From Bigelowiella natans CCMP2755 (Eukaryota > Cercozoa > Chlorarachniophyceae), in assembly GCA_000320545.1 (NCBI GenBank), contig ADNK01003234.1, positions 1 to 32,081 of the forward strand: a DNA stretch of 32,081 bases, in the 5' to 3' direction. Positions 1 through 10,513 of this stretch are shown here, in pieces; within the stretch, counting starts at the first letter, position 1; each line of letters begins with the position of its first letter. Below the pieces are notes generated by a model, which was not told where the DNA came from, did not search any database, and saw only the letters and a list, made by a program, of their open reading frames with translations. The translations under genes were made by a program, and so were the position numbers.

Positions 1-179
1 GAAAAACCACCCCCCACAGGGCCCCCGGGGGGGGGGAAAAAAGGTTGTTTTTTCTTTTTTTTTCGGAGGGGGAAAAAAAAAGGGTGTTTTTGGTTTGTGG
101 GACAAACACACACACCCACAAACAACCCCCCCCCCCTTTTTTTTTTTTTCCCCCCCCCCCCCCCCCCCCCGCCCTTAAC
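1..179. repeat. Low-complexity homopolymer stretch at window edge
   Basis: Runs of C, G, T and A make up almost all of this stretch, including a C run interrupted by T between about 127 and 170. It sits where the next exon of the glyoxalase gene should be, and no coding or splice signal can be read in it. It looks like a poorly resolved contig end or a collapsed repeat, not functional DNA. Confidence 0.7.
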
Positions 180-189
180 AGATGATTAC

Positions 190-1247
190 CTAGGAAGAAG
201 AGCGAGAACTTAGCTTTTTCGAAATGCTTCTCCGATATACACGTCATCCCTGCGGAACCACATCAAATAGCGACGGCAAAACCGAAGCAATTTCTGAGAT
301 TTCGCGCGATGCTGCGAACGTGCTTACTAGCGGTGCTTGATTCAGTTGGTGAAGATACACGTTTTTTACAGGTATACAACACAAACACATACACACAGAT
401 AGACAGATAGACAGACAAAAAATGATAGAGAGTAGATCCACGTCATCACCATTATCACCGCTGATGGAGGTAAACATCATACAAAGGCAAACATAGAGCA
501 GAGGATCACAGCAGTAGTGTCATCATCATCATCATCATCAGCACGAATCATTCTCGGACAACAACCCATGTATTTGGTGTAGAATTCCACGCTCTTCTTG
601 GGATCTTTCACCCGCAGCATCGTCTGAACATATCACAAACGCAAACGAAGTCGTATGAAACATCATCATCACACAGCACACACACACACACAAGAGGCTT
701 TTGATCTGCTAAACAGCTGTGCACGTAACAAACATCATCGTCATCAACCGTGTCATTATCATCGTCGTCATCATCGTCGTCATCATCATCACCATATCTC
801 GTGTACGAAAGCAGCATGCTTCTAATCTCCCCCCTCCTCCTCTCCCTCTACTATTACTACTACTACTACCCACTACTCCTACTGCTACGACTAATACTGT
901 ACTACCTGCTTGAGTGTGAAAGCTGCAAATCCCTTTTCCTCCAAGGCTATTGGGCGTTTCACGATTTCTACCCCAGTACCCATCCGGGTCGTAGGCAAAT
1001 GCTACAGCATAGAGATTTATGTCAGAAGGAGGAGAGAGGGGGGGGGGGGGGAGCGGAGGGAAGATTCATAAGTTTCTCCTCTCTCAGCAATCAAAGCTAA
1101 AGTTGGTAAAAACGACGAAGGCGATGGCGTTCAGCTACGAGTACAGAACTACAAGAACAGCAGTAGCTGTGCAATATTGATAGAAGGAAACATGCATTAC
1201 CAAGGCCTTTCATTCTTCCCTCATCAGGCTTTTTCTTAAAGGAAACC

Positions 1248-1283
<36 letters not shown>

Positions 1284-1494
1284 GCAGTAAAAAAAGAAGA
1301 GAGTTGTTCCCGCCCTTCAATTCCCATCCTGGTTCATGATGACCCCGCCCCTTGCATTTCATTGCGAAGACTTGCTTCATTCAAACCAACTTCGCTTCAT
1401 GCAAACAAAGGGCCTCAGCGGCACTGAGGATAGAAGACAACAGCAGCAGTGATTTTTGCTTCTTCAGAAACAAAAATCACCGTTGCTGTCGCAT

Positions 1495-1560
<66 letters not shown>

Positions 1561-1838
1561 CTTACTGTGTGCGTACGTGCGTCGCGTTATGAGTGCATGT
1601 TGTATGCTGTGTTATGTGTGCCACTACTACTACCACTACCACTACTACAATAACTACTACTACTACTACAATAACTACTACCCCTTGCTTCTCGAGCTCC
1701 TCACATGACTTGTAGACGTCGTCGCAGGCGAATGCAATATGGCCGAAGCTGTTTTGGAGTTTAATTCACACCATGATCCAATCAACACAGACCCTCCCAT
1801 ACACACACACACACACACACACACGCATACACACACGT

Positions 1839-1890
<52 letters not shown>

Positions 1891-2450
1891 GGAGGGGAAC
1901 AAAGAGGGACAAAAGAGGGAGGATCAGGGGGAGGGAGGAGGAAAAGAGAGGAGATTGATTACCCATCTCCCTTGCCATTGCCTGCATGGTAGACCTGGCC
2001 CTCTTCCTTCTCAGTACCCCAGTTGTGGGTCTAGATAATGGTGTGGATGAAATTAGGAGGGAGGAGCGAAGGGGGTGGATGATAATTTTGGGAAAAATGA
2101 AACGAGGACGATTCGAGGAGGAGGAGGAGATGGTGACGATGATGAGATGGTGACGATGATGATGACTACTTGCAAATTGACATCACGTAACATATGTTGT
2201 CGACGCGTTGAAGTAGATTAAATACACTACGTTTTTATTACTAGGTCATTGTATAATAGCCCCCCGCCCTCCCCATCTAGCCCCCCATTAATTTCTCAAC
2301 TAGTTCAAGCGTGGTCCCTGGATACGACCAGAGATATTTGCGAGCCTGGATTTATTGTCAGGTGGGGAAGATACGATATATATTTTTATTTTGGCAGTTG
2401 ATATGGTACAAAAGTAGATACTGCTTGTACACCCACACTTCACGCGCGCG

Positions 2451-2490
<40 letters not shown>

Positions 2491-3327
2491 TATATATATT
2501 TATATATATTCGCCAGGAAACTGAGGGAGGACTACTCAAAACATTTATATGAGCACTGAAAACTGAAAACTGAAAAATATTTCATTATTGCATACAGCCG
2601 TGCTCTCCTCCTTTTGGTCGCCAACCTCTTTGGTCCCAGGCTTCGGAGGATTTGCCTCTCCTTTCGGCACACTCGCCAAGAAGTAGCTGGAGAGGCGGAT
2701 GAGGACGGTATGTTAATTAAGAGGAAAACGAAAGGGCAGGGGTATGATTTTTACAGGCTAAATTTCATGCTGGGGAAGTCCATGTTGTCCATCAGTGTCA
2801 TCCCAAACCTGCAAGAAACACAGTGAATAATGAGTGTGCGCAGACTAGTCCATGTGGGATAAAACATCAATATACTTCATTCCCAGCGTCTGACTGTCGA
2901 TTTAGAAAGTAAAATCGAGTGTTTCATGTCAACATTGAGCCCTTATACTGCGAGGTTTGGGGAGGGTTCATATTCCCCATCCTAATAGTGATTTTTTCTG
3001 AATTCTCACTTCTCCTGATAAAACTTGACAGAAGCCTTGGGATCTTTAACCCGCATCATTGATTGCTGCCATGTCGGGTTTCCGGTAACCTTACTCTGAA
3101 AGGAGAAGGACTGTTAGATGATAGTTCATCATCGATCTCTTTTCGTTCGGTTCGTCAATTAGGCGTGATTTCGAAGATGTTGGTCGGAAATTAAAAATTG
3201 ATTCTTGTCATCGAGCCGAAACGGCGTGAAGAATCGAATAACAGTTGATTATTTCGTTCTCAACGATAGCAATCAGACTCTTTGTTGGGTACGTGGTGTG
3301 GGGGACGGATGAGCGCACCTCAGCCAT
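190..3327 (-). CDS. GLO1: Two-domain glyoxalase I (lactoylglutathione lyase), 3' end missing
   Basis: Glyoxalase I isomerises the methylglyoxal-glutathione hemithioacetal to S-lactoylglutathione in the cytosol. Predicted exons (high to low): 3319-3327, 3010-3095, 2755-2808, 2596-2686, 2301-2345, 1963-2030, 1682-1748, 1201-1246, 906-1001, 566-623, 190-249. Phases match at each junction. The first exon is only ATG-GCT-GAG. Domain 1 shows QSMMRVKDP, MKFSLYFLASV, TTLELTHNWGTE, GFGHIAFACDD, KKPDEGRMKG and DPDGYW/EIV. Domain 2 begins with QTMLRVKDPKKSVEFYTKY, then MTCISEKHF and KFSLFFL. The expected metal ligands of domain 1 (Gln, Glu in LELTHN, His in GFGHI, Glu in YWVEI) are all visible. Exon 906-1001 has one extra G (C run at 971-974) between GYW and VEIV, shifting the frame. 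The gene runs left into unreadable sequence, so most of domain 2 is missing. It shares its 5' spacer with the divergent PDZ gene. The family assignment is very secure; exon borders are predictions. Confidence 0.93.
1497..1560. repeat. CA/TA compound microsatellite in glyoxalase intron
   Basis: A CA run changes to a TA run in the intron between the glyoxalase exons at 1682-1748 and 1201-1246. A TGA-type trinucleotide run at 1247-1282 abuts the acceptor of the exon ending at 1246. Confidence 0.9.
1798..1886. repeat. CA then GA microsatellites in glyoxalase intron
   Basis: A CA run of about 38 bp with interruptions is followed by a GA run of about 38 bp, filling most of the intron between exons 1963-2030 and 1682-1748. 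Confidence 0.9.
2441..2510. repeat. GC/TA dinucleotide tract in glyoxalase intron
   Basis: A short CG run leads into interrupted TA repeats in the intron between exons 2596-2686 and 2301-2345. Confidence 0.85.
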
Positions 3328-3847
3328 GTTGGTGCTTTAGATATTTGGAATCATTCCCAAAGACGACAACCTTAATTGGTTGTCGCACCATCCAAATCAT
3401 CGATAATACTTAATTAATTTTATAGCCAAATAATTCTTTCTTGCGACTGCCTTTCAAAGATTTTTTTGGATGACGCACCGTAAAAATGCAGAGAATATGT
3501 GCCTGGGATTTGGAAGTACGAAGTAGTAGAGCACGCACTGAAATCAATCACTGCGACAACATTTTTAAATATGTCGCAGGCCACATATCGCCACTGGAAT
3601 GCAATAACGGCTGTAGGAAACTGCTGAAAAGAAGGGAAATGTTCCCTCTGTTGTTACCCAACCGCTCTTTTTTGGTTGTCGCACAAAAGGAATCGCCTCT
3701 ACATTGCCGAGGGAAAGCTCGCTTGCAAATCCCGACCCCTCGAACGTGTGTTTATCCCTCACTTCCTCCCACATACGGACAATGGCTGGTGCCGGTGAAG
3801 CGAAAGCGGCGTAGCGGAGGGATCGATTCCGACTGAAAAAGTAAGCG
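3328..3847. promoter_or_regulatory. Bidirectional spacer between glyoxalase and PDZ genes
   Basis: These 520 bp separate the start codons of two divergent genes, so they should hold both promoters and 5' leaders. The 11-mer GGTTGTCGCAC occurs at 3378-3388 and 3674-3684, and its core GTTGTCGCA occurs inverted at 3552-3560. ORFs crossing the spacer (for example 3486-3836) show no family resemblance. No TATA box is obvious. Confidence 0.5.
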
Positions 3848-6800
3848 ATGTCATACTTACCTAGCAACCTCCGCGAAAGGGACGGTGGAACGCTTCTTTG
3901 CCGGTTTCCGAAGGGTCCAACCGGAATGCAGCTATCAGGGACAATAGTGAAGAAAGTGCTACCTGGAAGGTAATTGCATCACGGCTACCGCTGTCGTAAA
4001 ATAAATCTGCCGCAAATACCAGTAGAAGTGTGAGTATTCCTGTTGGCAACCCTCTCTCTCCATATACTGGCAGACCCACACATGACACACTAATGTGGGT
4101 GGGGGGGAAAGTTGTGTGTTATATTGGTATCCAAGTATGTATCCATCAATGGCTTCTCTTCCTGCTTTTAAGAGAGAAATGTATGGTTTATTGTAGTGCG
4201 GCGGACCAATTCGGCATTCAACCCGGATGGCGCTTTGTGAGCATCGGCGGGTTCACTGTACCGCAAAGCAACAACGAAGACGACAAAGAGTTCGTGTAAG
4301 ATCCAACCCCTCTTCCATCATCCCTCCCAACTTCTACCTTCTTGGAAGGCAGCAGTCCATTATTCTTCCTCATATCGTTTTTCTCGTCTCCTGGGTCTAT
4401 GACACTCACGTCACAAAGCTAATAAATGGCTGCCATTGCTGCTACTACCCAAAGGTATGGAATGATAGACAAGGCCCTTAGCTCGGAAGACGGGATGGTG
4501 ATTGAGTTCAAAATTCCATCAGAGAGTAGGCCTACGTCCAGCACCGCTAGCACTTCACTGCAGCGGCCGCTGTCCTCCTCCGGCTCGCAGCTCAAGCCCC
4601 AAACTGATAATAGCCGTCGTCGTTGCCGGCCCGCCTTCCATCAATCTTTGCGTATCATGCAAAAAAGAATGAACAGCAGTAGTGGCAGGGGTAGAAGCGG
4701 CACACTGGGCCATAGCTCTAGCTTTCATATTACAGGAAAGGTGGTTGCACGATCAGGAGCTTATGTACGCGCGGGTGCAACGCTATCCTCCTCCTTGCTT
4801 GACAAGTTGCCGGTCCACACCATCGTTCTTGTGAGCGAAATACGGGGAAGGAGGGCTAAAATTGAGCTACCATGTGAGGGATGGCTGTCGATCTACAACT
4901 CCCACGGCGGGGCGATCGTCAGGCTGGACGAAAAGGCATTTCTCAAGACAAGCCCAAAGCACTTTCCCCGGCCTCGAAGTGCTTGCGGAAGAAGTGGTAG
5001 GAGGGTGGGAATGAGGGGAGGATTGACCAGCGCTGACGCTGATCCCAACAGTAGTATTTCGTAGTTTTTTTGGTTTCGCAGGTGGAGACAAGTTCCACAC
5101 CAATACCACATCCGCGCGCATTCGTGAAAACACACACACACACACACACACACGCACAAACACACGTCGCGATGTCTCTATCAGGAATAATGGAGTTGTC
5201 TAGGGGAGGAAGTGCCGGTGGCGACACAAAGGATAGCGCCAAAACGAGAAGCATCTCCCAAGATACTTCGTCACATGAGATCCTGCTGATCCCTGAGAAC
5301 GAGGATAAGGCTGCTGCTGCTGCTACTTCTCCTACCACACGGTCGCCGCCTTCTAAAGCAGGCTCCTCTGCAGGACAACAGTTCAGATTAGATGTGAACG
5401 AGGGTGGGGAGATGGCAGACGCAAAAAGAGTTCGGCCCGAAGAATCATCCGTGAGAAAGCGTGAGGTAGAAAGGAAGGTGAAGAGTGTTGATGCCAAGCA
5501 CCTGAAGCAGGTCAGCTTCCTCACCAAGGTATGTGCTCTAAAGGGGGGGGGGGGGGGGGGGTAGAACATGCACACGACGTAAGCACGCATAAACGAACCC
5601 GGGTCTGAGACAAACGCTCACCCATATGTGCGATTGGATCAATATTTGCCATATGATGAGGTTGTATATATTAGTGCGTGAGCGACCTAACCGCGGAGCT
5701 CGAACGCGAGGTGAGCAAACGGCGAGATGCGGCCGCTGTATCCAGGTCCACGGTGGAGACGTTTAGAGAGGAAATCGCTGCGCTGGTGGCCGAGAGGGAT
5801 GGCTTGCAGGATAGGGTGGGGATCCTCGAGCGAAGGTTGGAAGCTCAGGCAGCATCTACAGACCAAGGTAGCTGTCATACCTCTGCATTGTAGAATCATG
5901 AGAAGAGGTGTGGATGTCTTCGAGGCCACGGTGAAAACACCATTATTCCTGGACTTGGATGTCTGAAACAGAGAATTGCAATTCGGGGGAGAGGGGAGGG
6001 GGAGGGGGAGGGGGAGGGACCGCAATGCAGAAAGAAAAAGGAGCTATTGTCTTGCTGCTGCTATCTACGCGCATAGGACGAGCGATCATCGGCGTTTCCC
6101 CCCCTTAGGAGAAATACGCGCGAACCATTCTCACATCATGCTGTTTCTCGAAAGTCAAAATTCCACTCCTCCTTTTTGCAGCCCGGGAGACGCTCGAGCG
6201 AAAGGCGGCACAGCGCGCGGTGGACCTGCACGACTGGACGACGACCGTGGCGAACCTCAAGAAGCTCCACAGGTCTCAGCTCCACGCTCTGGAGCAGGCC
6301 CACGCCAAACAGCTTCTGGCAGTAGAGAGAGCGCAAACGTCGCGGGTGCTGAGTCTCGAGAAGCGCCTGGAAGAAGCTCAGCAGCAGCGCGGCCAGGTGA
6401 CGAAGAAGAGCATGCCGATAGATAGGGTATCATCGGGTGGCGAACAATCGCCTAATGAGAAGAAGGAGGAAGAGAAAGACAGCAAGCTCTCCTACGTCCT
6501 AAAGGTTGCTGATGGCGACAGCGCTGTGAAGCAGCAGCAGCAGCGCGACGGATACTATCTGAAAACTACGAGTGACGCTGTACGGGTTAACGAGGCAGCC
6601 AAAGCGGAGCGTAAAGTGCCCGGCACAACCCCCGCCGACGACGTTCACCACATCCCCACCGCAGCGTCCCCCCGTCGGTGGGGAGCGATGCACAGCAATA
6701 ATAGGATATCAATGGAGGACACGATGATGCTGCCGGTCGGGGCCAGGAGAGCATTGCCGAGAGCATCATCAATGCCAACGTCCCTGTGGAAATCATCTAG

Positions 6801-7268
6801 ACCAGTCCGTGATGGGGTGTGTACACTCCAACCAACACGCTCGCACGCACGCACGCACGCAGCGAGCGCATACACTTGTTCTAATCGGTATCTCCTTCCT
6901 TGCCTATTCTGTTGTACCAGGCTAGCGAGGCCTTCGCCTTGTTCTCGGCGGCTCGGACAGAGGCTTTCGCAGACATCGATGTCAGCTCACAGTGCAGCAT
7001 TAACAGCTACGGGATCTCCCACCCCTTTGACGTAGGAGCCAACAGCAATCCTGGGGATGCTCGGGGGTTGGCCACGATCTCTCGGTATCACACCCAGTCG
7101 TCGTCGGCGATAAAGAGATCTTCTGCGGCGCGCCAGAAGGTGAAACGCCCTGGATCTGCACAGCCTCATCGCCGATACTACTCCCAGCAGGGTGCGGGAA
7201 GGAGAGACTCTGTTAGACAAATTGTGGCTACGTTCGAGTCCAGGAGCAGCAGCGCATCGCTCCAATGA
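3848..7268 (+). CDS. PDZ, SH3-like and coiled-coil protein of unknown role
   Basis: Predicted exons 3848-3969, 4197-4295, 4455-5004, 5082-5528, 5675-5867, 6182-6816 and 6921-7268 give an open frame of 797 codons. Residues about 15-95 read as a PDZ domain: FPKGPTGMQLSGTIVKKVLPG, then SAADQFGIQPGWRFVSIGG, then VIEFKIP, joined across two introns in phase. Residues about 168-232 (VVARSGAYVRAGATLSSSL to CEGWLSI) resemble a bacterial-type SH3 fold. Residues about 385-540 are heptad-rich and charged (ELEREVSKRR, ERDGLQDRVGILERRLEAQ, LHALEQAHAKQLLAVERA), as expected for a coiled coil. The C-terminus is Ser/Arg-rich and probably disordered. This suggests a scaffold, but no partner or pathway can be named. 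The start was chosen as the first in-frame ATG before the PDZ fold. A CA run inside exon 4 (5130-5165) reads as Thr-His repeats and may instead lie in an unrecognised intron. The 5004/5082 junction is the least certain. Confidence 0.7.
5130..5165. repeat. CA microsatellite within predicted coding exon
   Basis: An uninterrupted CA run, followed by CGCACAAACACACG, lies inside the open frame of the PDZ protein and would encode alternating Thr-His. Microsatellites elsewhere in the window sit mainly in introns, so this tract may mark an intron missed by the model. Confidence 0.85.
5544..5562. repeat. Poly-G tract in intron
   Basis: A run of about 19 G sits 16 bp after the donor at 5529 in the PDZ gene's fourth intron. 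Its length is probably unreliable in the assembly. Confidence 0.85.
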
Positions 7269-8107
7269 CCCTTTTCCAATGCTGGACCTCTTCGTATCTG
7301 ACGCTTCTGAAAGCAATGCAACAGAGAGCATTTAACCTGCACGAGTGTGCCTGGAAGATGACATCGACAGCACGCCACATGAACAACATAGAGGCAGCAG
7401 GGCCAAATTAAATGGACACGATTTATGTAATCAGATATGTACAAAACAGGTGCAATATAGCACGAAGCTAACCCTAACCCTTCCCACACGCCACATGCTC
7501 GTCTAGTCGAATCAATCTAGGGATGTTGTTAAAAGGCTATATGCGTTTACAGACGCATGCATGTCTCTACAACGTTTCGTCTAGCGCAGTTGTAGGTTCA
7601 TGAGCATAGTAGCACACACCGTCGATCTGACCTGCATCGACTTATTACGTTTGTGTGGATGCATGTGCACGGGCGCCGCGCGCGTGCTCGCACGTATCGG
7701 TCATGCGACATGATGACAGGGATGCTTGAAAACACATATGCATGCACGTAATGACGGAAACCAACAGATGCAACATGCATGAGCGCTGTATAGCTGGATC
7801 GGATAGCCGCAGCATTGTACGACAACACACTAGGATGACAATTGAAAATATTTAATTACTTCGACATACATCCGTCTCACACTGTGTATACCGTGTGCGT
7901 ATAGCAATGCATGTGAGAGCAGATACGCTGCATGTGTCTGTCGTCATAGCACTCAAGCACCACACGTCGTACGTATTACTGGCGGGAATGAGGCCTTCTA
8001 AGCTGCTGCTGGTGTACTACATCTAGATGGATGAAAATAAACATCAGCAGCATGCTTTACATGCATTATGTATCTATCGAGAGATGCTACAACAGCATAT
8101 TCACAAC
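7269..8107. other. Tail-to-tail spacer between PDZ and nucleoside hydrolase genes
   Basis: No coding sequence is recognisable in these 839 bp; ORFs here are short and lack splice context. The spacer holds a diverged copy of the convergent-spacer element (7802-7880) and many GCATGC/ATGCAT-type palindromic hexamers. Two telomere-like CTAACC units occur at 7468-7480. Confidence 0.7.
7802..7880 (+). repeat. Convergent-spacer element, copy 1 (most diverged)
   Basis: It keeps the order TAGCCGC, then CTAGGATGAC, then an AT-rich middle (TTTAATTA), then CATCCGTCTCA, at the same spacing as the copies at 20006 and 25835. The left inverted repeat is degraded: TGTAGC reads GATAGC and GCTACA reads ACAACAC. 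The element type is unknown. Confidence 0.75.
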
Positions 8108-10066
8108 TCAAACTGCGTCCTTAATGTGCGAGACAGCGAGCAGGGCGAAGTCCCTACGCATGGCCATCATGAGATCATCCTCGTGCACATCAGAGGCAAC
8201 CCAGGCATTTGGTCTTAATGTCTGCATGCTCTCCTGCGGTCGCGTGTCCGTCCAAGTGTGACCTTTGAAATCGCCCCCAACCCCCACGCGAACTCCCAGC
8301 CGCCTCAGCTGGAACAGCTGCGGGTAGAGCAAGTAGCCAATAGCCGCTGGGTCATGAAGGTATATGCACCGCTGCGTCCATTCCAGCATAAGGCCATCGA
8401 GATATCGTACGAGTTTCTCTAGAATATTCACGACCTCGCTCCCGTTTGCCCCCCCCCCCCCTCCATCTTGACGCCATCGTCATCACCCCCACGGCTACCG
8501 TCGCCGCTATTCCTTTCCCTCAGAAGTATCGAGGCTATGGAATCCTTGAGCAGCTTGTTTTGCTCAGGGGTCCAGCAGACCTGCTGCGTGACGTCGAGGG
8601 GAACGAGCGTCAGCGTTGATCTCAGGCTGCTTCGCGCGCCCGTTTGCATAACGGCTGCTGCAGATTCGGCGTCGGACCAGAAGTTGAATTCAGCGAGGGC
8701 ATTCATGTTGCCACGCGCATTGTAACCGTCCTCCGTACCGTCGAACCCGAAACCCTGCTCGATGATCATCCGGGGGGGGGGGGGGTGTAAAAGAAAGGCA
8801 GAGTAGGGTTATCAATCGTCGACGCGGAGAGGCAAATGGGACGGCAGAACTTTTGCACGGAAACCCAAGACAGCATTATGTTGTTCGTGCGTGGCTATGC
8901 ATACATCATTTGCTTCCCTGAAAACACCTAATTCGTCGTTATCACGGGGTGAATTGCAGACAGAATGAGAGGCGTTGCTATCAAGATGGCGGAACGATCC
9001 CACCGCTCGATGCTATGTTACTGACCCCGCCCATAATGACGATTTCCCTCGCACGCGACAGGATTCCTGGACGAATCTTTTCCGCTTGCGCTAGATTTGT
9101 GAGAGGCCCAATCGCTACGATAGTGATACTGTGCATGTCATGCTTGAGAAGTAGATCTACCAAAAGCTGCGGGCTGGAGGCTGTACTTTTGTACTCAGGC
9201 AGTAGTGCCTCGGAAAGATTCGAAGCTTGGAGCAGGTGCTCGGTGAGACCGCCAAGGCCATCATCGCCGTAGAATAAGTCACTCTCGTTTTCACTCCCAT
9301 CGTCACGCGTTCCGCTCCTCCCGAACGTCAGGCCTTAGTTTAGAAAGCGCGTCGGCGCGTACGTGTGCGGAGAGCGTGTGCGCATGTGTGAATCGTCCGA
9401 AGAAAAATCGTTGGGAAAGGTGGAGCAAACATTTCAAACAGCGTATATTCTAAGAGTGCGTGCGCGCGTCATTTTTCGGTGTCTTCTGTCGCCACAGCAT
9501 CATCAGTTTTCTTGATAAGCAAGTGCTCGCTCCTAATACCTTTTGATCTGAGGGCCGGGAAGAAGTAGGTGGAGATGACCGCGTTTCTATGCACGAGCCT
9601 GGCATCGACGTTCCCAGCAACGGTTGTGATGGCAATGAGTTCCAGCAGACCACGTTGATGTCCACCGATCATCCACCAAATCGCTAATAAGTCGTCTACT
9701 CCTGGGTCGCAGTCGAGAATCACCTTGGCTGCAGTCGTCGCCGCCACCTCCTCTGAGGGAGATGATGACGATGACGGTCCCGATTTTGTCGCTGGCTCAG
9801 GGCACGTACGGTCGTGAGTATTTTCGTCGCATCTGAACGATAATTTTCTGAGAGTTCTGTTGTGATTCAAAAGCGAGGTAGCGGATGGGGCTTCCGGCAG
9901 GATTACGCATGCAGGGGATAACAAAGATTAGGTGGAACCCTCGTTTTCACCTGTCTAGATCTCCTGGAGCTGCGGCTGCGATGGATGCAGTGCGAGTACT
10001 GATTACGAACAGACAAGTAGCCCACCAAATGATCATACGAGCCCTGCAGGTTACTCGGGCGGCCAT
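8108..10066 (-). CDS. Nucleoside hydrolase (IUNH family) with signal peptide
   Basis: The family hydrolyses the N-glycosidic bond of ribonucleosides for base salvage, using Ca2+ held by an Asp cluster. Predicted exons (high to low): 9951-10066, 9540-9856, 9026-9333, 8473-8754, 8108-8434; about 449 residues. Exon 1 encodes a hydrophobic leader (MIIWWATCLFVIS), suggesting entry to the secretory system and vacuolar or extracellular action. Residues about 83-94 carry the hallmark VILDCDPGVDD. Later blocks are ITTVAGNV, FYGDDGLGGL, ITIVAIGPLTNLAQAEKI, REIVIMGG, AEFNFWSDAE, ITLVPLDVT-like LTLVPLDVTQQV and the conserved YLHDPAAIGYLL. The last intron would be only 38 nt and contains a C homopolymer. 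The alternative is one continuous exon whose run length is misread by one or two bases. Exon 2 has several possible acceptors in the same phase (9857 used). The gene diverges from the GH5 gene. Confidence 0.9.
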
Positions 10067-10513
10067 GCGAACCGATTTGATCGGGAACGGAAGTGTTCCC
10101 GCCAAAACAATCCAGTTTTCCATCTACGACAACAAATATTTCTTGTCGTTTGTTCCATGATGTCAGAAGTGGGGTATAAAACAAAGACAAAATAGTTTCT
10201 CCTTTTTATCACTGCGACACGAAATATTGCCCTTGTGTTGAGAAAATGCGACGGATTTCGGTCAATACCACATACCCCTTGAATCTGCAAAGAGTTGCTT
10301 CTGAGAGTGAACGAGGAGCATTTTGATCCCGGGAACATCTCGGCATGGTTTTTCCCCTCACTCACATTATCCGTCCAGATATGCGCCATGATCTGTCTGA
10401 AAATGATCGAAAACTAAAATTTAACCTCAAAATATCGTAATATTTTTCTCCAAATGGAATTGCGGTGAACCCAAATCGTGCAGAGTTCAGGAGCCTGCAA
10501 GTTCGATCCCACC
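10067..10513. promoter_or_regulatory. Bidirectional spacer between nucleoside hydrolase and GH5 genes
   Basis: 447 bp separate two divergent start codons, both of secreted proteins. Near the nucleoside hydrolase start lie two short inverted repeats: a 7-bp stem with 6-nt loop at 10082-10101 (CGGGAAC/GTTCCCG) and a 7-bp stem at 10126-10149 (ACGACAA/TTGTCGT). TGCGAC occurs at 10213 and 10247. No gene is seen in the spacer. Confidence 0.5.

Noticed and set aside
750-2559. Many ORFs made of poly-Ser, poly-His, Tyr-Ile or Leu-Ser repeats
   Set aside because: They are translations of microsatellites inside glyoxalase introns; the real exons lie in other frames and match the enzyme family.
3486-3836. 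116-codon plus-strand ORF in the first bidirectional spacer
   Set aside because: It has no family resemblance or splice partners and ends before the PDZ start, so it was treated as promoter sequence.
7468-7480. Telomere-like CTAACCCTAACCC
   Set aside because: There are only two units, which is too short for an interstitial telomere array and expected by chance at some rate.
10495-10513. tRNA T-loop-like GTTCGATCCC before the GH5 start
   Set aside because: No cloverleaf with acceptor, D and anticodon arms could be built upstream, and the site abuts a well-supported start codon.
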